DNA of 64,000 nucleotides from Sugiyamaella lignohabitans (Eukaryota; Ascomycota; Dipodascomycetes; Dipodascales; Trichomonascaceae), in assembly GCF_001640025.1 (NCBI RefSeq), contig NC_031674.1, positions 3,162,001 through 3,226,000 of the forward strand, written 5' to 3'. Both the position numbers and the translations under genes were made by a program. Below the pieces are notes generated by a model that saw only the letters and a list, made by a program, of their open reading frames with translations, was not told the origin of the DNA and made no database searches. Positions 45,008-55,912 of this stretch are shown here, piece after piece (the stretch's first letter is position 1; each line of letters starts with the position of its first letter).

Positions 45008-45595
45008 ATGAATTCACAAAAAGATGAATTTGTGGCTCAAAAAAGCAGAAGAAGGTCGAGAAACGCCATAGACAATGCAAAGGCTACAGGATCGAGCCAC
45101 AAGAGCGTTGCAAAGACAAGCGCGGGCGCTAGTATAGGCAATGATAAGAACAATAGATTTTCGATTCTTGCTGTTCAAAATCAGAGATCTCCTATTACCA
45201 GAGATATCTACAGCCCACCTAGCAGAGTCAATGATATTAGGAGCCAACAGTCAGAGGGGGCATTGACTAAAGACACACTGCAGTCAATAAACAGTGTTAA
45301 GGACAGAAATTCCACCAATCCAACTAGAGGCATACCTAAAAAAGTTAAGATGAACAGGGGCAATGCCAAGTCTCGTAGCATCAATCCAGGGCTCCGACGA
45401 GTAGATAAAATCCAACCAACTATGGAAAAACTAGCGGATCAACCTAGGGCTAGCCGAGTCCTTGGTACGGTCAATGCCAGATATTTGCTTGCAACGATTG
45501 CAATTCTATGTTTGTTTGTTCCACTGAAGCTCTCTATTTTCGTACTCGCTGTTCTATCATTAGGCGAAATAAGTCTGTACTTCACATGTGGATAG
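45008..45595 (+). CDS. basic protein with C-terminal hydrophobic segment, unknown
   Basis: The product is 195 residues from the first ATG (MNSQKDEFVAQKSRRRSRN); nine more codons upstream have only a GTG. The N-terminal 155 residues are hydrophilic, Arg/Lys/Ser-rich and probably disordered. The last 37 are strongly hydrophobic (YLLATIAILCLFVPLKLSIF..) and could form two short or one long membrane segment, as in a tail-anchored or hairpin ER/outer-membrane protein. I recognise no family. It follows the Zn2Cys6 gene by about 140 bp on the same strand. A missed first exon is possible. Confidence 0.55.
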   Translation: MNSQKDEFVAQKSRRRSRNAIDNAKATGSSHKSVAKTSAGASIGNDKNNRFSILAVQNQRSPITRDIYSPPSRVNDIRSQQSEGALTKDTLQSINSVKDRNSTNPTRGIPKKVKMNRGNAKSRSINPGLRRVDKIQPTMEKLADQPRASRVLGTVNARYLLATIAILCLFVPLKLSIFVLAVLSLGEISLYFTCG

Positions 45596-45730
45596 TATTT
45601 AATTATGCCTTGGAGTTTTCGTCTATGTCCATCGACGGACAAGATAGTCAATTTATATATTTATAATAGATAGCTGGCTTCTTATATTCTTGTACTGGTA
45701 ATATTTTGGTTACAAAAGCACTTTTTCAGA

Positions 45731-45810
45731 GTGGTAGCACTAGAATTCTCTGACATAACTATAAATCTGTATGGTAACATTAGAATTCTCTGTCTCAACT
45801 ATAAATCTGT
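45731..45810. repeat. 40-bp tandem duplication
   Basis: Two direct copies with period 40 (45731-45770, 45771-45810). They share TAGAATTCTCTG and AACTATAAATCTGTA and differ at a handful of positions. Confidence 0.85.
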
Positions 45811-45895
45811 AACAGCTAGTAGCTTGCGACTGAGTCTTGAGAAACTGTTCAAATAACTATTAGATGGAATAGGTTTGATATCCCCTGCTCCCACA

Positions 45896-45923
45896 ATACC
45901 ATGCTATTAATACCATGCTATTA
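45896..45923. repeat. 14-bp tandem duplication
   Basis: ATACCATGCTATTA occurs twice head to tail without change. Confidence 0.9.
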
Positions 45924-45941
45924 ACCGCCTTATTTCTATGG

Positions 45942-45947
45942 ACGCGT
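45942..45947. promoter_or_regulatory. MCB (ACGCGT) upstream of CDC28
   Basis: GACGCGTC contains the core bound by the Mbp1 KilA-N domain, 220 bp before the CDC28 start. An Mbp1 homologue is encoded in this window. Confidence 0.45.
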
Positions 45948-46166
45948 CAGCTGCATATAATAATATCCCAATCGAGATAAATGTCGCTGGGAGTCTGTTG
46001 TGCATGATCGTTTTCAGTGTTTACTTAAAGAATTCCACATAGAAAACAAACCCAAACTTTAAGCTGGCGTAAAAACGACTATCCACGAACACTGATAAAC
46101 ACTTCTCTATTGTGATTTTAGTGCAACAGAGCTATTCCTGCTTGATAAGTATTCGAATCTCTCATC

Positions 46167-47279
46167 ATGGTTGAGTTTTCTGATTATCAAAAGCTGGAAA
46201 AGGTTGGAGAAGGTAAGAGCAATGTTTTGAGGCGTGTTCACATAGCGTCCGTTTTGAATGACTTTTGACTTCGGCCGGTCCAGCAAGGAGAAATACGCTG
46301 GATCAAGGTACGAATAGGAAACGGTTCGATTTAGTTTATATAAGCTAACTTCTGCTTAGGTACCTACGGTGTAGTTTACAAAGCTCTTGATACCTTGAAT
46401 GGAAACAGGTTGGTAGCGCTCAAGAAGATTCGACTTGAAGCAGAGGATGAAGGCGTTCCATCGACTGCCATCAGAGAGATTTCTCTCCTTAAAGAAATGA
46501 GAGATGACTACATCGTTTCGCTCTACAATATTGTTCATTCCGATTCTCACAAGTTATACCTCGTGTTTGAGTTCTTGGACCTAGATTTGAAAAAGTATAT
46601 GGAGTCTATTCCAGCAAATATGGGATTAGAGCCTGATATGGTCAAACGTTTCATGAGTCAACTTGTCAAAGGAACTCGTTACTGCCACTCACACAGGATT
46701 CTTCACCGCGATTTGAAACCTCAAAACTTATTGATTGATAAAGAGGGAAATCTCAAATTGGCCGATTTCGGATTAGCCCGAGCATTTGGTGTACCACTGC
46801 GTACTTATACGCACGAAGTTGTTACATTGTGGTATAGAGCTCCGGAGATTTTATTGGGTGGCCGTCAGTACTCTACTGGTGTTGACATGTGGTCTATTGG
46901 CTGCATTTTTGCGGAAATGGTCACTAGAAAGCCTCTATTCCCTGGAGACTCGGAAATCGATGAGATTTTCAAGATCTTCCGTTTACTAGGTACACCTAAT
47001 GAATCTGTATGGCCAGGAGTTACGTCGCTGCCAGATTTCAAAACTACCTTCCCACAATGGAGCAAGAGACGAATTGAAAGTCAAGTTACCGGCCTTGATG
47101 AGCTGGGCCTTGATTTACTTGAAAATCTTTTAGCTTATGATCCTGCCATGCGTATTAGTGCTAAACGGGCCATTCTCCATCCATACTTTGAAATTGATGG
47201 CCAATCTTCAGTCGGAAATAGAGATATGGCACATGAACGGGTAGTTCAGCAACAGCATGGCCAGGCTCTGCGAGCTTAA
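46167..47279 (+). CDS. CDC28: cyclin-dependent kinase 1
   Basis: Exons are 46167-46212 and 46360-47279, giving 321 residues. The 147-bp intron (GTAAGA donor, GCTAACTTCTGCTTAG end) splits the glycine loop, and splicing restores [12 protein letters not shown] with the inhibitory Thr/Tyr. All CDK1 marks are present: catalytic Lys in [26 protein letters not shown] cyclin helix, [19 protein letters not shown], the activation-loop Thr in [19 protein letters not shown], and [20 protein letters not shown]. It drives all major cell-cycle transitions with stage-specific cyclins. About 25 extra polar residues follow the usual C-terminus ([20 protein letters not shown]). An ACGCGT lies in the promoter. 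Confidence 0.97.
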
Positions 47280-47885
47280 GACCACTTGCATATAGAATCT
47301 CCTTTTATTATTTTATTATTATCATTACTATTTTGGGTGAACTTGATTTAAACATAGCGGGGAAGAAAACCGGTTTCCCTGTAGGGGCTATCTGGCCAAG
47401 AAAAGAGCGGTATAAATATCCAAGGAATATCAGCAAATACCATAAACAATATCCGCAACTATACCATTCTATAATTCAATACTACTTTATGTTTAGGCAG
47501 TACCTCGAGAATAATGTGGGCTCTGCCCAGATTAAATAGTTCGTGATACGATGTTGTTCCGAGTTAGCTCGGAAAGCCACTGGCTGTAGATCAGGCACGC
47601 GGTGTAATCACGCAATCGAGTAGCCAGCCACAGTACTAGCACAGTTCGCAACGAACTTTCATCAACGGTATTACATGAGGAAGACAGAGCAACCCGTCAC
47701 AAGCCACTTGGCAGAGATTAGGCCCAGCATGGTCCCACGCCACCGTACCGCTCGATATGTTGCTATCACTTACAAAATAGTGTGTCCAAGTCTGGCAAAT
47801 ATGCTCGGATGGGCACAGAGGAGTCTGGAATATTTGATTGTTGCTACAAAGAAGCAGGTGACCAATAGAATTTTCGGGGGCCGAG

Positions 47886-47892
47886 CCACAGT
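47886..47892. promoter_or_regulatory. Met31/32-like box (ACTGTGG) upstream of JLP1
   Basis: CCACAGT (ACTGTGG on the minus strand) matches the core bound by Met31/Met32 in S. cerevisiae. A second copy is at 47628-47634. Confidence 0.3.
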
Positions 47893-48015
47893 CTGTCTAA
47901 ATTTCAGCCCCCGTACCCCGGAGTTATTCATCCTTTTATCAAAGATGATCACTACCAAAAATGGCCCGATAATGTCTCACGAATTCGACAATATGTCCCC
48001 TGAATTTAAACATAT

Positions 48016-48021
48016 CACGTG
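48016..48021. promoter_or_regulatory. CACGTG (Cbf1 site) upstream of JLP1
   Basis: ATCACGTG fits the RTCACRTG Cbf1 consensus, 221 bp before the ATG. A TATATAA box follows at 48159-48165. Cbf1-Met4 control is established for sulfur genes in S. cerevisiae. Confidence 0.45.
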
Positions 48022-48241
48022 CAGTGTGCTAACAGGGTGGGTCGAATGACAAATAATTGTGACATTGGGCCGCGAAAGTTATAGAAAGTGGTCTCAGTAC
48101 TGAAATTCGTGGCGGTCTGGTGGCTTGTGACAAATGCGGTCATGAAACGCTGGTTTACTATATAAGTCGCCCAATGCCACAAGCATTTGGTTCAAAGTCA
48201 ATCAATTTTATTTGATATTAGAACTATAATTCACAATAAAA

Positions 48242-49429
48242 ATGGCACCAACGGCAGAGACTCAAGCACCCCTCACTCCTAATAAAGGCAAGTTCCTTCG
48301 AGGAGTTGCTGATATTAATGAGGCATCCCTTGCAAGACTCTCGTTAAGAGAAAAGAAGGAGAAGATAACTCCATATGAGTTTGAACATTTGTCACCTGCC
48401 TATCCTGATATTCATTGGGAACCTCTCAAGGAGCTTGAGTACACAGACAAGGCTCTTGGTGCTGATGAGGAATATAAAGAGCTGTTCAAGGCTGTCACTT
48501 CTTATAGACATGTCACTCCGAAGTTTGGAACTGTGCTCGAAGGTGTTAATCTTGCTGAGTTGAATGATAAGCAAAAGGCGGAGCTGGCTCACCTTACTGC
48601 TTATAGAGGTGTGATTTTCTTTAGAGACCAAAAGGATTTGGATATTCATAAGCAACTTGATTTGGGACGATTCTGGGGTAAACTTCACAAGCATGCTACG
48701 ACGGCATTGCCCAGAGACTGGGAGAAGGGACTTGACGAAGTCCATGTTGTGTTTGCTAATGAATACAGACCACCCAGTCAAGCATATCCTCAAAGCTATT
48801 TATGGCACTCAGATGTTTCATATGAGTTGCAACCCCCCGCATACACAACATTAAAACTTTTAGACGGACCCGAGGAGGCTGGTGGTGATACTCTATGGAT
48901 CTCAGGATATGGATTATATGATGCTCTTTCTCCTGGTTTGAAGGAATATGTGGAGAAGCACACTGCACTTCACTCTGCTCACGAGCAGGCCGATGGTGCT
49001 CGTGCTAACGGCAAGACTGTCCGCCGTGATCCTATCGTTACTGAGCACCCACTTGTTCGTGTGCACCCAGTTACTGGATACAAGTCTTTATATGTCAATC
49101 CTGGTTTCACTAGAAGCATTGTTGGTGTTCCCAAGGCTGAATCAGATGCTATCCTTCAATATCTGTTCAGTTTGATTGCTACTAGCCAGGAGTATACTGC
49201 TAGGTTTACATGGGGCAAACACGACTTGGCACTGTGGGATAACAGAGTTACTGTCCACTCTGCCACTTATGGTTTCTATCCTAATCGTAGACATGCTGTT
49301 AGAGTCACTGTTCATGGTGAGACTCCATACTACGACCCTAATGGTAAGAGCCAACAAGAAGAGATTGATGCCCAATTGCAACGCAAGACATACATTGACG
49401 GTAGCAAAGGAATCAATTACAATGATTAA
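48242..49429 (+). CDS. JLP1: alpha-ketoglutarate-dependent sulfonate dioxygenase
   Basis: The product is 395 residues, near S. cerevisiae Jlp1 (412), of the TauD/TfdA family. These Fe(II) enzymes oxidise sulfonates such as taurine or isethionate, releasing sulfite for sulfur assimilation. The iron triad is visible: His and Asp in LWHSDVSYE, and the distal His in RVTVHSATYG. The 2-oxoglutarate-binding Arg is probably in YPNRRHAVRVTVHG. GVIFFRDQKDLD is a family block. The protein has no signal peptide. It is intronless, with ATG at 48242 in an A-rich context. It acts in the same sulfur network as MET17 at 28.8 kb, though not adjacent. Confidence 0.92.
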   Translation: MAPTAETQAPLTPNKGKFLRGVADINEASLARLSLREKKEKITPYEFEHLSPAYPDIHWEPLKELEYTDKALGADEEYKELFKAVTSYRHVTPKFGTVLEGVNLAELNDKQKAELAHLTAYRGVIFFRDQKDLDIHKQLDLGRFWGKLHKHATTALPRDWEKGLDEVHVVFANEYRPPSQAYPQSYLWHSDVSYELQPPAYTTLKLLDGPEEAGGDTLWISGYGLYDALSPGLKEYVEKHTALHSAHEQADGARANGKTVRRDPIVTEHPLVRVHPVTGYKSLYVNPGFTRSIVGVPKAESDAILQYLFSLIATSQEYTARFTWGKHDLALWDNRVTVHSATYGFYPNRRHAVRVTVHGETPYYDPNGKSQQEEIDAQLQRKTYIDGSKGINYND

Positions 49430-52400
49430 ATTAGTTTAATTGTTTCTTCTCATAAAATTTATAATGTAATGATATTTTTTTGTAAAGTATTTAGTATTTG
49501 GTTTCCGAATAGTCGGTTTCTCTCTAACAGCCAGTCGTCAGCATCCTGATTTCGAGGTTTCGAGGCTACCCCTGAAAAAGTCAAGTTCCCAACCCTGATA
49601 CTTTTTGCCGATATGTTGATTTCATACACTCACATATTCCCTGAACATTCCTCTGTTACCTAAAGTAGCAATCTATTAGAACTGGCTATTCTTGGGACTG
49701 AGCTGCACCTTCTCCGCATAGATTTGCAGCATAACACCTGATATTCTACAGATCTTCAAGACGTTCCTGAAAAACGTATCTCGGTAAACGGGGTCTGATT
49801 AAAACGGTGACCATGCTAAGATGGCAAAGGAATGGAGAGAAATATGTACGAACTCAATAAGGTTATATGTTGTTTTAGCGGCTCAATGGCGTGCGTTGGA
49901 GTATTGCGGGGTAGACTTCGTTACCAAACCTCGACGGTAGTGCGATATGCTATCTCAGAACCGATTTCAGCATCTGTTTGAGCATCTGTTTGTCGATATG
50001 GCTGATCGATTAAATCACACACGATCTAGCTCTATAGTTTCCAGGTAGATCTAATATAGATATGTATCAGTCAGTTACCTGGTTACTGGCAGTAGCCTGC
50101 CAAGCAATTCACCATTCGAGGCAGTGCTTTTGGATTTCATCTTATCTTGTTACGACGCTCGATTTCTTACTAATATCTACGTCAAACTTGCACCACCGTT
50201 CTTCTGGTGCCAGGCTAGAATGTGGCTACCACTTTTCTCGGTCGGAAGGAGTGGCCTTGTATTTTCATTTCAGGCCGGCGAGCTCGGTTGAATCGGTCGT
50301 CCCGCAGATATAGTGCTTGTGTCGTCGCAGATGCCGTATGTGCATCGAGTAATATGCGTCTCCCAATGTCGGTAAAATTGCATGTTATACTACCACTGAA
50401 CGAAACTGGTATAAAGTTGTATCAGTTCCACACACATTCTGAACATTATCTTTACTAATGTTATATCGTGCCATATTTTTTGATGTTAATTCTTGGTATG
50501 TTCAGTTCATTGGTGAGAACTGATCTATTGCTACATTAGATTGGTGCCCAGGCAGGTTAGCCGTGTGAATCCTTTCGAACTGATAGTGAAGCTCTTGTAT
50601 GCATCTTGGATCTGCTGCCATGCAGAAACGGGACTACCCACCTTCCAGACTAGGTACTGTCTATACATGTGAACGCATGGAGCTCCCGGATAGGTGATAA
50701 GATGGCATGGTTGATTGTTGCGGTAGTCGACCGTTGGATCTGTTGTTCACTTGCCCTGTGTTTGCTAGAGAATTGCTAGATCCACCCAGGGTTTTTTTAG
50801 TGGGATGAACTTAGAGAAGCCACTTATCCATACCTGCCAAGACATAGTCTTGGTTATAAAAGGTAAATGGTCATATGCCAGACTACGCCATTCTTTGCGA
50901 TACCGTATTACAATTTCTATACTAACATAATTGCTGGTCCCACTAGTATATTTATTTGATTCTCTTTATGCTATTATTACTTAGTAGGATGCATTCTTAG
51001 CTAATTATATACAAAATTGTTAACCAGGTTAACCAGCTTATCTTCTAAGAACAGAATGTGGAAAACACGGCAGAATAACGGCTGCCAGTGCCGTCAAAAA
51101 TGCCTGACCCGTTTATCTGCTGCTTGTCTTCTTGCCTAATCACTTATCCAGTGCTGCCGCTCCAACTGGTTTCTAAGCTATTATGTTTATTTATAGCTTT
51201 GCGGCGGTCTAGTAATGCTTAATTGGCCTTGTAGTTGACAGGGACAACACACATGCGAACATGTGAGCATTCCCATATTCATCCAAAAGTGACGTGGCGC
51301 AACGTAAGCCAAGTCAGCAAAAAAGAATCATGAAATTTTTTTTTTTCACTGTGTATTTTATCTGGTACCTAGCTGATTGCTCTGGCAAGCTGTTCCTAAG
51401 ATAGAACTGGGGTTCATCCGGCTGATGACAGGTGGTGGGGTTCAGTCAACAGCAGCAAACCGCAACGTACAGACTGTGATTACAGCCCCCCTCACCCGCC
51501 CCGCCTGACGTAAAGATACAGTAGTAACAGTATACTTATAAGCTTAACTGCATATCTTACCGCTTGGGTAAACATGCCGCTACCCAATCTCACTGTGTTA
51601 TCTGAAATAGTAACATCGATTTGATATAAGCAGTATACAATATGCATACCACCGCTGCCGGCCCAATGTGGTTATAGTCAGCTATTAAAGGTATAACTAG
51701 GTTATTTTTGCTTTTCCCTACATTACTGGATTGAGTGGTGAACTATTGATACTTCCGGTATTACGTTTTTTTCATTCATAACATTACGGCCGACAAAACA
51801 ACCTTTTTATATTTTGATAGATTTTGTGGTAGATTATCGATACTAGCTGGTGGTCCGAGCTTTAGTTTGTTCATTACCAATTTTTGTATTCATAACTCAA
51901 AATTTGAGAGTAAGTTTTGTCAAGGTGATCCGGTTTGACCGGGATTGTACTCGGTTCGGCGGTTAGTGGCAGTAAGAAAACAGACTTTGAAATGGCTTCG
52001 TACGAGACGGTATTCTGATATATTGGTTGATTAGTTGATTTTTGCGACTGGCGATTTTGTTTGCTGGTATAAACTAGGCACTGCCTCGGGTACTAGGAGG
52101 CTGGGATTGGATTTCTTGTTGTCTGCTCTAGAATCAGGGCCCTACTTCTCAGACGAGGTGCGAAGTATAAATATTGGTATTCTTTCTTCAAAAAACGGAG
52201 TTTTACTTTCTAGATAATTTGAGACTTGATAATCGCGGAGAGTAAACTATCTTCGAAGATTTAGAAACAGTTCTGAACACCTGTATTACCCCACACTACG
52301 AAACTAGGAATATCTAGTGGCTTCCGAAACCGGGTCGATGTAAATCCGTCTCTATCACAAAGGATACATAGATGAAGAGCCAGAACTGAATGCCAAGTCA

Positions 52401-52945
52401 GCAAAGTTTAGTAGCGAATATTTTATTTGTTGTATATGCTCATCTTAGTGGAATTTTCCTGTGATTGCGCTATTTTTTTTTGATGGTTGTGAGCTTGTTC
52501 ATATTTTTTACTGATAACTTTTTTCTCTCCTTTTTAGTTGCAATTTTATTTGAGTTGGGCAAAAGGCGGTTGTGACATTTTTCTAACATTTTTTTTAGCG
52601 CCATTAAGATTTGGATAATTTAAGTTTTGTACTTTTTACACATTGTGAAAACGACAAGGTAGAACGAAGAATAATTGTGATAACGGGTATTCAGCAGCTT
52701 GTCATCAAGTATTGCTCACCGGTCGTTTATTTATAGGTTTTATTCACTCTTTTTTGGGTGCGACATATCAGCGGTGTTTTAGCAGCCACTCTGCTGGGAA
52801 TAAACTTTAAGTTTGAGGCTCTGCACTTTATCACCTTAACAACTGAAGACTTCCCACCCCTTTTTTCCCACCCCTGTGTCCAAAAACGTACAACAAAAAG
52901 AAAAAGAAAATCATAACCGTTGACAAATAGAGAGCTGGAACCAAA
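49430..52945. other. 3.5-kb spacer without genes
   Basis: Longest empty stretch after the 9-17 kb desert. Open frames are at most 83 codons and show no motif. There are T runs (51337 area, 52470 area) and a T/A-rich, pyrimidine-skewed final 500 bp that probably forms a long leader for CAF120. Confidence 0.5.
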
Positions 52946-55708
52946 ATGTCCGTTCCTTCTTATAACTCTCCCTATAATCAAGGGCATACTCAAGGCGAAC
53001 AGTTCGAGGGTGACTATCAGAGGGGATCCGGTCCTATAGCCCCCCCACACCACGTTCCAGTGAATCAACAGCGTCAACAATCAAAGCCTGGCCTTCAGCC
53101 ACCTCATTCGTTAAATCCCATTCCAGGAATTACAAAGAGACTACGTCGACTGAGTATATCATCATCTTCATCAAACAGCGCTTCGAATACACCATTAGCA
53201 AACTCTCCAGCTGTTATGGAGGTATCAAAATTCTCTTCGCCTCCTTCGGCTATTTCGCAATCACCGAGATTGGGAACTGATCTGGAGACTGTGCGCTCAA
53301 ATTCTCCTTTACCCGAGTTGCCGAAAGACACCCCACCAGAGATGATTCCTGTACTTTCGTTACTAGCAGCTCAGCAAAACCGAGAATATTTCCGAGGTTA
53401 CTTTATGCTTTTAAATGATTTGACTTCGCAAGGAAAGTCTTCCTCAGATAGAAAATGGACAGAAGTGTTTGGCAAACTCACGGGAACTGTGTTGTCGATT
53501 TGGGATGCGGCCTCTTTGGATGGAACTTTGGACGGCAAACCACCAACTCCTACTTATATTAATATCACTGATTCTGCGTTCAAGTCGATTCCTAAACTTC
53601 CCTCACCCAATGGCGACCTGGACAATATCATTGTTCTATCTACGACAATGAAGAATCGTTATTTATTACAATTTTCTGCTGTTAAGCAATTTCACGATTG
53701 GACCGCTGCACTTAGACTGTCTGTATTTGAGTACCTCAGTCTCCAAGAAGCCTACACTGGAGCCCTACTATCTGCTAAAGGTTCTAAACTAAATGGTATT
53801 CGTACTTTACTTAGCGAGACAAAGTTTCGCCATGAAGAATGGTGCCGTGTACGTTTTGGAGCTGGTATGCCATGGAAGAAGTGTTGGGCTGTTATTACAC
53901 CTCCTGATATGAAAAAGAAGAAGAAAATGCCATTACCTGGCACAATTTCCTTTTATGAAGATCCAAAGCATTCCAAGGGTGGCAGCCCTTTGGCTGTAGC
54001 CACTGCTGGTTATGCTGCGTATGCCATTTATCCTGAACGGTCTGTGCTTGTTAATGGCTCTACTCTGATTAAAATCGACGGTAAGGTCATTTTCAGTGAT
54101 TCGGATGGCGAGAAGGATACCGGTATTTTCCTCATGCCAGAGCAACACCCTGGTGTTGTTGGTTATGAAACTCTTATTCGATTTTTGATTCCTGTGCTTG
54201 ATGTTTTCAAATTGTATGGTAGGCCTCATCGTTTGAACGCCGATAAGTCTGACATTAGATCGCTTTTGTTTGGTATGCCAACATTACCCAGATGTCAATA
54301 TCTTGATGTTGTCGATCTCAGTTTACTAGTTGCAGTGTCTGGTAGCGACAAATGGTCTGGCTATGAATGGACTAAAAATATTAAGGAATTACTGGCTCGT
54401 AAAATCTCCACAGGATATAGAGGTACTGGTTCTATTCACCAAGTTATTTCTACTTCTCCTTTGGGAAGTGAGGTGACTATTCAAGAGCGCAGGGACAGGG
54501 CTGTTTCCAATCCCAACCCTCCTGATGCTAGATTGATTGCTAGTACCAATGCTATGAATAATGTTACTCCAGCGACCTCCTCTCCATTAGTAAACACTAC
54601 TCTTGCTGGTGCTAGTCCTAACTTGGGTGCCATTAGCACAGCTCCTCTAGCTGTCCGTCAAGCTCCAAGCCCTCCTAAGCAAAATAATGCGCCCCTAAGA
54701 CAACCACAACAACAGCAACCACCACAGGCACACCAGATTGTGCCTCAGTCCCAAGCTAACGCACATGCTGCTCAAAATTCGCAGCCGAGATACCCTGGCC
54801 AACAGGGACCAGGACCGAATGCTGTCTATGGAACCAATTCTAACAGGATGCCTCAACCAGCTGTACGCAACGCTCCACCACCACCACTTGGAGTCAACAA
54901 TCTATCTGTTCCAAGAGGTAGTCATGAGAGAAGTGCATCAGAGGGACAAGATCCTAATAATTTAATGTCTACAGTAGGTCCTTCCACCCAGCCGCTTTCA
55001 CCTTTGGTGGATGAATACCGATCGGAGTTCCCTCCAAGACCGTCTTATGAGCGAGGACCACCTTCTGGTTCTTCTGAGTCGTTTATGACCGCAGATGATG
55101 AAGGACGATCGAATTCCAGGGCTGGAATCAGAGAAGAACTTTTCGGATCTCGAGAACCAATTGATTCTATCAATTCAATTGGTGCGAGAAATGTCCATAC
55201 AGGATTTGAGGGAGCACCTCCTACTTCGCCAGTCAAATCTCAAAACCCTCGTCAGCCTGCATCTCCACCTAAACAGAGTCCCGTTCACCGACGTCCAGTA
55301 TCTTCGGAAATCTCCCCTGCACCACAGCAGAAACCTGCTGTAAACATGTTTGATCCTACTGCTAATACTTCACCATCCAACTTGACATACAACCAGCAAC
55401 CTCCTCCAAGGGACCAATTCTACCAGCCTCCTGCTAGATCACAATCTCCACGTCCTAGATCGCCTTTGCAACCACCCTACCATCAGCAACAGCCTAGAAG
55501 TCAATCGCCTGCAGGTGTACGACCAACGGGCCAATATATGGGACAACCTGCACCCCAACAGCAGCAGTATCAACCCCCACGTGCTGTTGGTCAAGGACCC
55601 TCTCGTCCTTATTCTCCTGGTCCAGGTGGTCCCGGTCGCCAGCAGCGTCCCCTCAATCAACAACCAGTCCCTCAGAGACCCTACAATGGACCTCGAAGTC
55701 CTGGATAT

Positions 55709-55740
<32 letters not shown>

Positions 55741-55912
55741 GCAGGCACAACAGTATCCACAACAAGCCCAACAACAAGCCCAACAACAACAACAACAACA
55801 GGGACGTGGTTACCAACAACGCCAGCCTCCTCACGACCCTTATGGACGTCGGACTCCTCCACCATCGATGTTTGGAAATGCCCCACCCCAATCCCCACAA
55901 TACCAGCAATAA
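52946..55912 (+). CDS. CAF120: PH-domain protein of the CAF120/SKG3 family
   Basis: The product is 988 residues. After a Ser/Pro/Gln N-terminus (about 1-130) comes a PH-like domain (about 147-275: REYFRGYFMLLNDL, KWTEVFGKLTGTVLSIWDA, NRYLLQFSAVKQFHDWTAAL). A second conserved block follows (about 280-500: FRHEEWCRVRFGAGMPWKKCW, GTISFYEDPK, VYPERSVLVNG-like YAIYPERSVLVNG). This is the layout of Caf120/Skg3, where S. cerevisiae Caf120 joins the CCR4-NOT mRNA-control complex and localises to the bud neck. The last 450 residues are Pro/Gln/Ser-rich, with a polyglutamine-dominated tail (about 915-960) interrupted by Ala and Pro. One-exon gene, starting in CCAAAATGTC. Confidence 0.85.

Larger units (their letters stand above)
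45596..46166. other. CDC28 promoter region with tandem repeats
   Basis: Contains a 40-bp tandem duplication, a 14-bp tandem duplication and an MCB box, each listed separately. No ORF of note. Confidence 0.6.
47280..48241. other. CDC28-JLP1 spacer, JLP1 promoter
   Basis: No gene. A hairpin (TCCGAG, loop TTAG, CTCGGA; 47558-47573) is followed by TGGCT/AGCCA pairs to about 47630, perhaps a terminator or structured element. Sulfur-type regulatory boxes lie downstream. Confidence 0.5.
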
